From Phoronis ovalis (taxonomy: Eukaryota > Phoronida > Phoronidae), in assembly GCA_028565635.1 (NCBI GenBank), contig JAOXYB010065068.1, positions 1 to 10,325 of the forward strand: DNA of 10,325 bases, written 5' to 3'. Position 1 is the first letter of the stretch. Every line of letters starts with the position of its first letter. The notes beneath the pieces were generated by a model. The model did no database searches, was not told where the DNA came from, and worked only from the letters and a program-made list of their open reading frames with translations. The position numbers and the translations under genes were made by a program. Positions 8,096 to 10,325 of this stretch are shown here, piece after piece.

Positions 8096-9208
8096 TCATA
8101 AGTACAATGTGCCATTCAGCGAATCACAATCCTCCTCTTCAGCTGCAGGAGCTGTACATGAAAGTTTCTCTTGTTGACCACTAGATGGCAGCCTTGTAGC
8201 ACAATCCTGAGACTTTTTACTCTCTGTTGCATCTTTTCTATGACTGCTAGCAACATCAGGTGAAATAAAGGCATTGTCATGAGAGTGAACGCGACTGCTA
8301 GTATGACGATTAATAGTTTCATTGTTTGCACAATGCGAGTCTGACAAGGTTAAATCTGGACAAACAGTTGAGGTATTGGACACAGTTGCTTGCGACTGAT
8401 TTGACGCAGAAAAGTCTCTTAATGCTAAAACAGAGGCCCCCATTGCCACATCAGGTGAAGTTCTTCTTCTAGCACCTTTATGTTCTAACTGATTACTAGC
8501 AGATTTCTGCAATAACAAACTCTGGTTATTTCTTATATTAGTTGTAGTTTTTGGTTGTCTTCCAACATATTCCCTGCGTGATTCACAACTTTGAAAATTT
8601 AAACCTTCCTCACCAGTCACATCTGGCTTTGGACGCTTTAAACGTTTAATGTCATTTTCTTGTACATTATTAGGACTATGTAAGGAATGTTGAGCTGACT
8701 GCATAGCTGTCATGGCAATATCTGGTGAAAATGACTCTGATCTTCCTTGTTCATGAACACCGTGTCTATCAAGACTCCCACAGCAGCTTGAAATGTCTGG
8801 CGAAGACTGCTGAGAATACGAATTACCACTCCTAGATGATTGTCTAGAATATGAATCAAAAACACTGCGATTAATCCTGGGTCTGTTGCGTTCCAACGAG
8901 TCTAAAGTAACATCGGGAGAATCCCCAGAAGTATGGTGGCTTCTGTTGTCATGGTAACCAGTTTCTCTGGCTACATCTGGCGACCCTTCAGTTGATGAGT
9001 ATTTCGTTCTGCGCCTGGATTCTAATGAGTTGTACGTAGCAGTATCTAATCCAATGTCAGGGGAGATGTGACTACACTGAGGTGTACTGGTCAGTTCTGT
9101 ACGATTGCCCATGTCTTGTAAATTAATCTGTTTAAAAGAGGATGTTGCCATGGCAATATCCGGCATGATTTCACTCAATATTGAATCACTGCATATGCTT
9201 GGTTCTTT
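8096..9208 (-). CDS. Terminal coding exon, disordered tail with ten SPD[I/V] motifs
   Basis: This exon is 1,113 nt, 370 codons plus TGA at 8098-8096. The acceptor is TTTTCTTTACAG|AAAGAACC, and phase 0 matches the previous exon, giving ...K-S-P-E|K-E-P-S. The protein is Ser/Asn/Gln/Thr/Arg-rich with few aromatics, so probably disordered. Ten motifs have Pro at exon residues 16, 50, 77, 98, 137, 162, 195, 252, 284 and 317: M-PDIAM, S-PDIGL, S-PDVAR, S-PDVTL, S-PDISS, S-PDIAM, K-PDVTG, S-PDVAM, C-PDLTL and S-PDVAS. Seven of the ten have Ser before Pro, so they could be proline-directed kinase sites. Basic clusters R-L-K-R-P-K and A-R-R-R-T could be nuclear localisation signals. The tail ends in an acidic patch (AAEEEDCDS) and N-G-T-L-Y-L. 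An internal Met is not a plausible start, because the frame continues through the splice site. Function unknown; probably a multivalent docking scaffold. Confidence 0.93.
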   Translation of the reverse strand, partial: KEPSICSDSILSEIMPDIAMATSSFKQINLQDMGNRTELTSTPQCSHISPDIGLDTATYNSLESRRRTKYSSTEGSPDVARETGYHDNRSHHTSGDSPDVTLDSLERNRPRINRSVFDSYSRQSSRSGNSYSQQSSPDISSCCGSLDRHGVHEQGRSESFSPDIAMTAMQSAQHSLHSPNNVQENDIKRLKRPKPDVTGEEGLNFQSCESRREYVGRQPKTTTNIRNNQSLLLQKSASNQLEHKGARRRTSPDVAMGASVLALRDFSASNQSQATVSNTSTVCPDLTLSDSHCANNETINRHTSSRVHSHDNAFISPDVASSHRKDATESKKSQDCATRLPSSGQQEKLSCTAPAAEEEDCDSLNGTLYL

Positions 9209-9534
9209 CTGTAAAGAAAATTTTTGAATTGTCTTGGTTTAAAACAGTCGTAATTATAGTGAATAGTTGGTCAAAATGATGTTAGTAAATGTCTACTTAA
9301 AATCATATAAATCAGACATTTGACTAACTACATGTATTACTACACTTCTGTTCTTCAGGTTCAGTGCTAGTTTCTCTTTTAACCAGTAAATAGAGTTGAA
9401 GACAATATCTAATTTACTGCATTACCTAAATTTTACATACTTGGTGAAACAGTACTAAAATATAACATGGTTGCATTTTCCAATACCAGCGCACACTGTG
9501 TTTTGTTTTAAAATCACTCAACATGCATACATAC
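9209..9534 (-). other. Intron between the second visible exon and the terminal exon
   Basis: A 326-bp AT-rich intron, GTATGT at the 5' end and TTTTCTTTACAG at the 3' end. It is phase 0. I see no other feature in it. Confidence 0.85.
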
Positions 9535-9821
9535 CTCAGGCGACTTGAAACAACTACTGACCATAGGCCCAGGAGCACTTGGACTACGAATATGAAAATG
9601 ATAATATTCCAAGGGATCTGGCTCAGGGTAAGTTAGTGCTGTCTGTAAAATTTCCACTGAGCTGTCAGGCAATCCAAACTCACGAACAACTTGTAGCTGA
9701 ATCTGATGAAAGATGGCTGCTCGGTCAGCACATCGTAGGGAGCAGGCTCGCTGTACAAGTTTGCATTGTTTCACATCGCCCTCTCTCTGACACATTAGTG
9801 TGACGGTCTGTTCATTGGGTA
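9535..9821 (-). CDS. Internal exon of the same gene, possible end of a PH-like domain
   Basis: This exon is 287 nt. The acceptor is CTTATTTATTTAG and the donor CCTGAG|GTATGT. Two bases complete the Val codon begun in the previous exon; 95 codons follow, and the exon ends in phase 0 after K-S-P-E. Visible features are a Cys-rich hydrophobic segment (LMCQREGDVKQCKLVQRACS), then R-C-A-D-R-A-A-I-F-H-Q-I-Q-L-Q-V-V-R-E, which should form an amphipathic helix. Next come a P-E-P-D-P turn and a Tyr/His-rich strand (YYHFHIRS). A run of strands closed by one long C-terminal helix would suit a PH-like fold, but this is inference from pattern only and no diagnostic motif confirms it. From S-P-S-A-P-G-P onward the chain becomes low-complexity and leads into the disordered tail of the next exon. 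Confidence 0.88.
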
Positions 9822-10038
9822 CTAAATAAATAAGAAATGTGATGTGAAAGCGTGTATAAGTTTTGACGAACCCATCCCTGGTCTTTACACTAACAATAAG
9901 TGTGCCTTAAAGAAGGTCAAGAGCAGTCCCCCTTGTCAGAGTAAAGATTTTTTGTTTCACGTACCAGATAGATACCTATAGATATGTCTTAGTAAAAATG
10001 TTCATGTAGTATCTGAAAGGCATTTTCTACATCCCTAC
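9822..10038 (-). other. Intron between the two upstream exons
   Basis: A 217-bp intron, GTAGGG to ...TTTATTTAG, interrupting a Val codon after its first base. No internal feature seen. Confidence 0.85.
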
Positions 10039-10210
10039 CTGGAATAGTCCCTGCGATAATATCAACAGATGAAGATGCTGCCTCGGGTTGAAGCCTTGTT
10101 CTTTGCTCACCTAACATATACAGGGTGTCTGGTACGGAGGACATGTGGAATGTACGTAGTCGAACAAGGTCATGCTCAGAGGCTTGAGTTATCTGGTCAT
10201 CAAGTAAACT
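10039..10210 (-). CDS. Internal exon of a split gene, unidentified protein (most upstream exon visible)
   Basis: This exon is 172 nt, read right to left. The acceptor has a strong pyrimidine tract and a branch-like TTAAC (TCATTAACTTTTCTTGTAG). The donor is CCAG|GTAGGG. The frame is open throughout and encodes 57 residues plus one base, starting S-L-L-D-D-Q and passing through F-H-M-S-S-V-P-D-T-L-Y-M. The last G joins TA of the next exon to make a Val codon, so the two exons fit in phase. The start codon and 5' exons lie beyond the right edge. The peptide looks like part of a folded domain, with alternating hydrophobic segments and then a small Ser/Ala-rich loop. I do not recognise the family. 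The exon call is firm because splice sites, phase and codon quality agree across three exons; the function is unknown. Confidence 0.85.
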
Positions 10211-10325
10211 CTACAAGAAAAGTTAATGACAGATCTTATGGCAACTCAACCAGTTGATTTACTTCCTGTCTAGAGCTACAGGTGAACTACCATTCAATTA
10301 CCCTCTAAATTGATTTGTACGTTTA
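10211..10325 (-). other. 3' end of the next upstream intron, cut by the window edge
   Basis: This is the intron preceding the exon that starts at 10,210. It ends with a branch-like TTAAC and the tract TTTTCTTGTAG. No further exon is visible before the window ends. Confidence 0.75.

Noticed and set aside
8116-8331. 71-codon frame in another minus-strand reading frame within the terminal exon
   Set aside because: Overlaps the motif-bearing frame, which joins upstream exons in phase. Its composition (long Leu/Val/Met runs) is that of a shifted reading.
9579-9803. 74-codon plus-strand frame opposite the second exon
   Set aside because: It is antisense to a well-supported exon with matched splice phases and is explained as a shadow of it.

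Overview
The window is nuclear DNA of a metazoan, most likely a marine invertebrate. It is AT-rich, and the one clear gene has small exons with consensus GT-AG splice sites, branch-point-like CTAAC/TTAAC sequences and a long 3' untranslated region. There is no prokaryotic gene organisation. The species cannot be fixed. One repeat has a CCCCGGGG cap like a family I recall from cnidarian and other marine invertebrate genomes, but I could not verify that.

Right end (about 6,800-10,325, minus strand): the 3' part of a protein-coding gene whose 5' end lies beyond the window. Two internal exons (10,210-10,039 and 9,821-9,535) and one large terminal exon (9,208-8,096) join in a continuous frame for 523 residues. 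The first ~150 residues look like a folded domain I cannot name. The terminal exon encodes a ~370-residue disordered tail with ten copies of an S-P-D-[I/V] motif. The codons differ from copy to copy, so the motif is probably under selection at the protein level. A 3' UTR of ~1.2-1.3 kb follows, with two AATAAA signals.

Middle (4,834-5,567): a 716-bp foldback transposable element with two 238-bp inverted arms about 94% identical and a perfect 9-bp target-site duplication. This architecture is typical of non-autonomous Mutator-like elements with long terminal inverted repeats. It has no transposase. Its 240-bp unique core carries three perfect promoter-type palindromes or near-palindromes: a CRE, a DRE-like TATCGATA and an NRF1-like site.

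Left half (1-4,800): mostly AT-rich and intergenic or intronic. It contains a degenerate repeat with nine units of ~32 bp between GC-rich inverted caps (1,711-2,060), a compact three-way-junction hairpin (283-336), a 20-bp palindrome (2,645-2,664), and an interrupted plus-strand open stretch (4,308-4,655). Weak evidence suggests small minus-strand exons of a second gene; the best is 1,414-1,336, possibly followed by a tiny terminal exon at 977-954.

No RNA genes, CRISPR arrays or complete genes of recognised function were found. The two features most worth following up are the S-P-D motif array and the promoter-like core of the foldback element.
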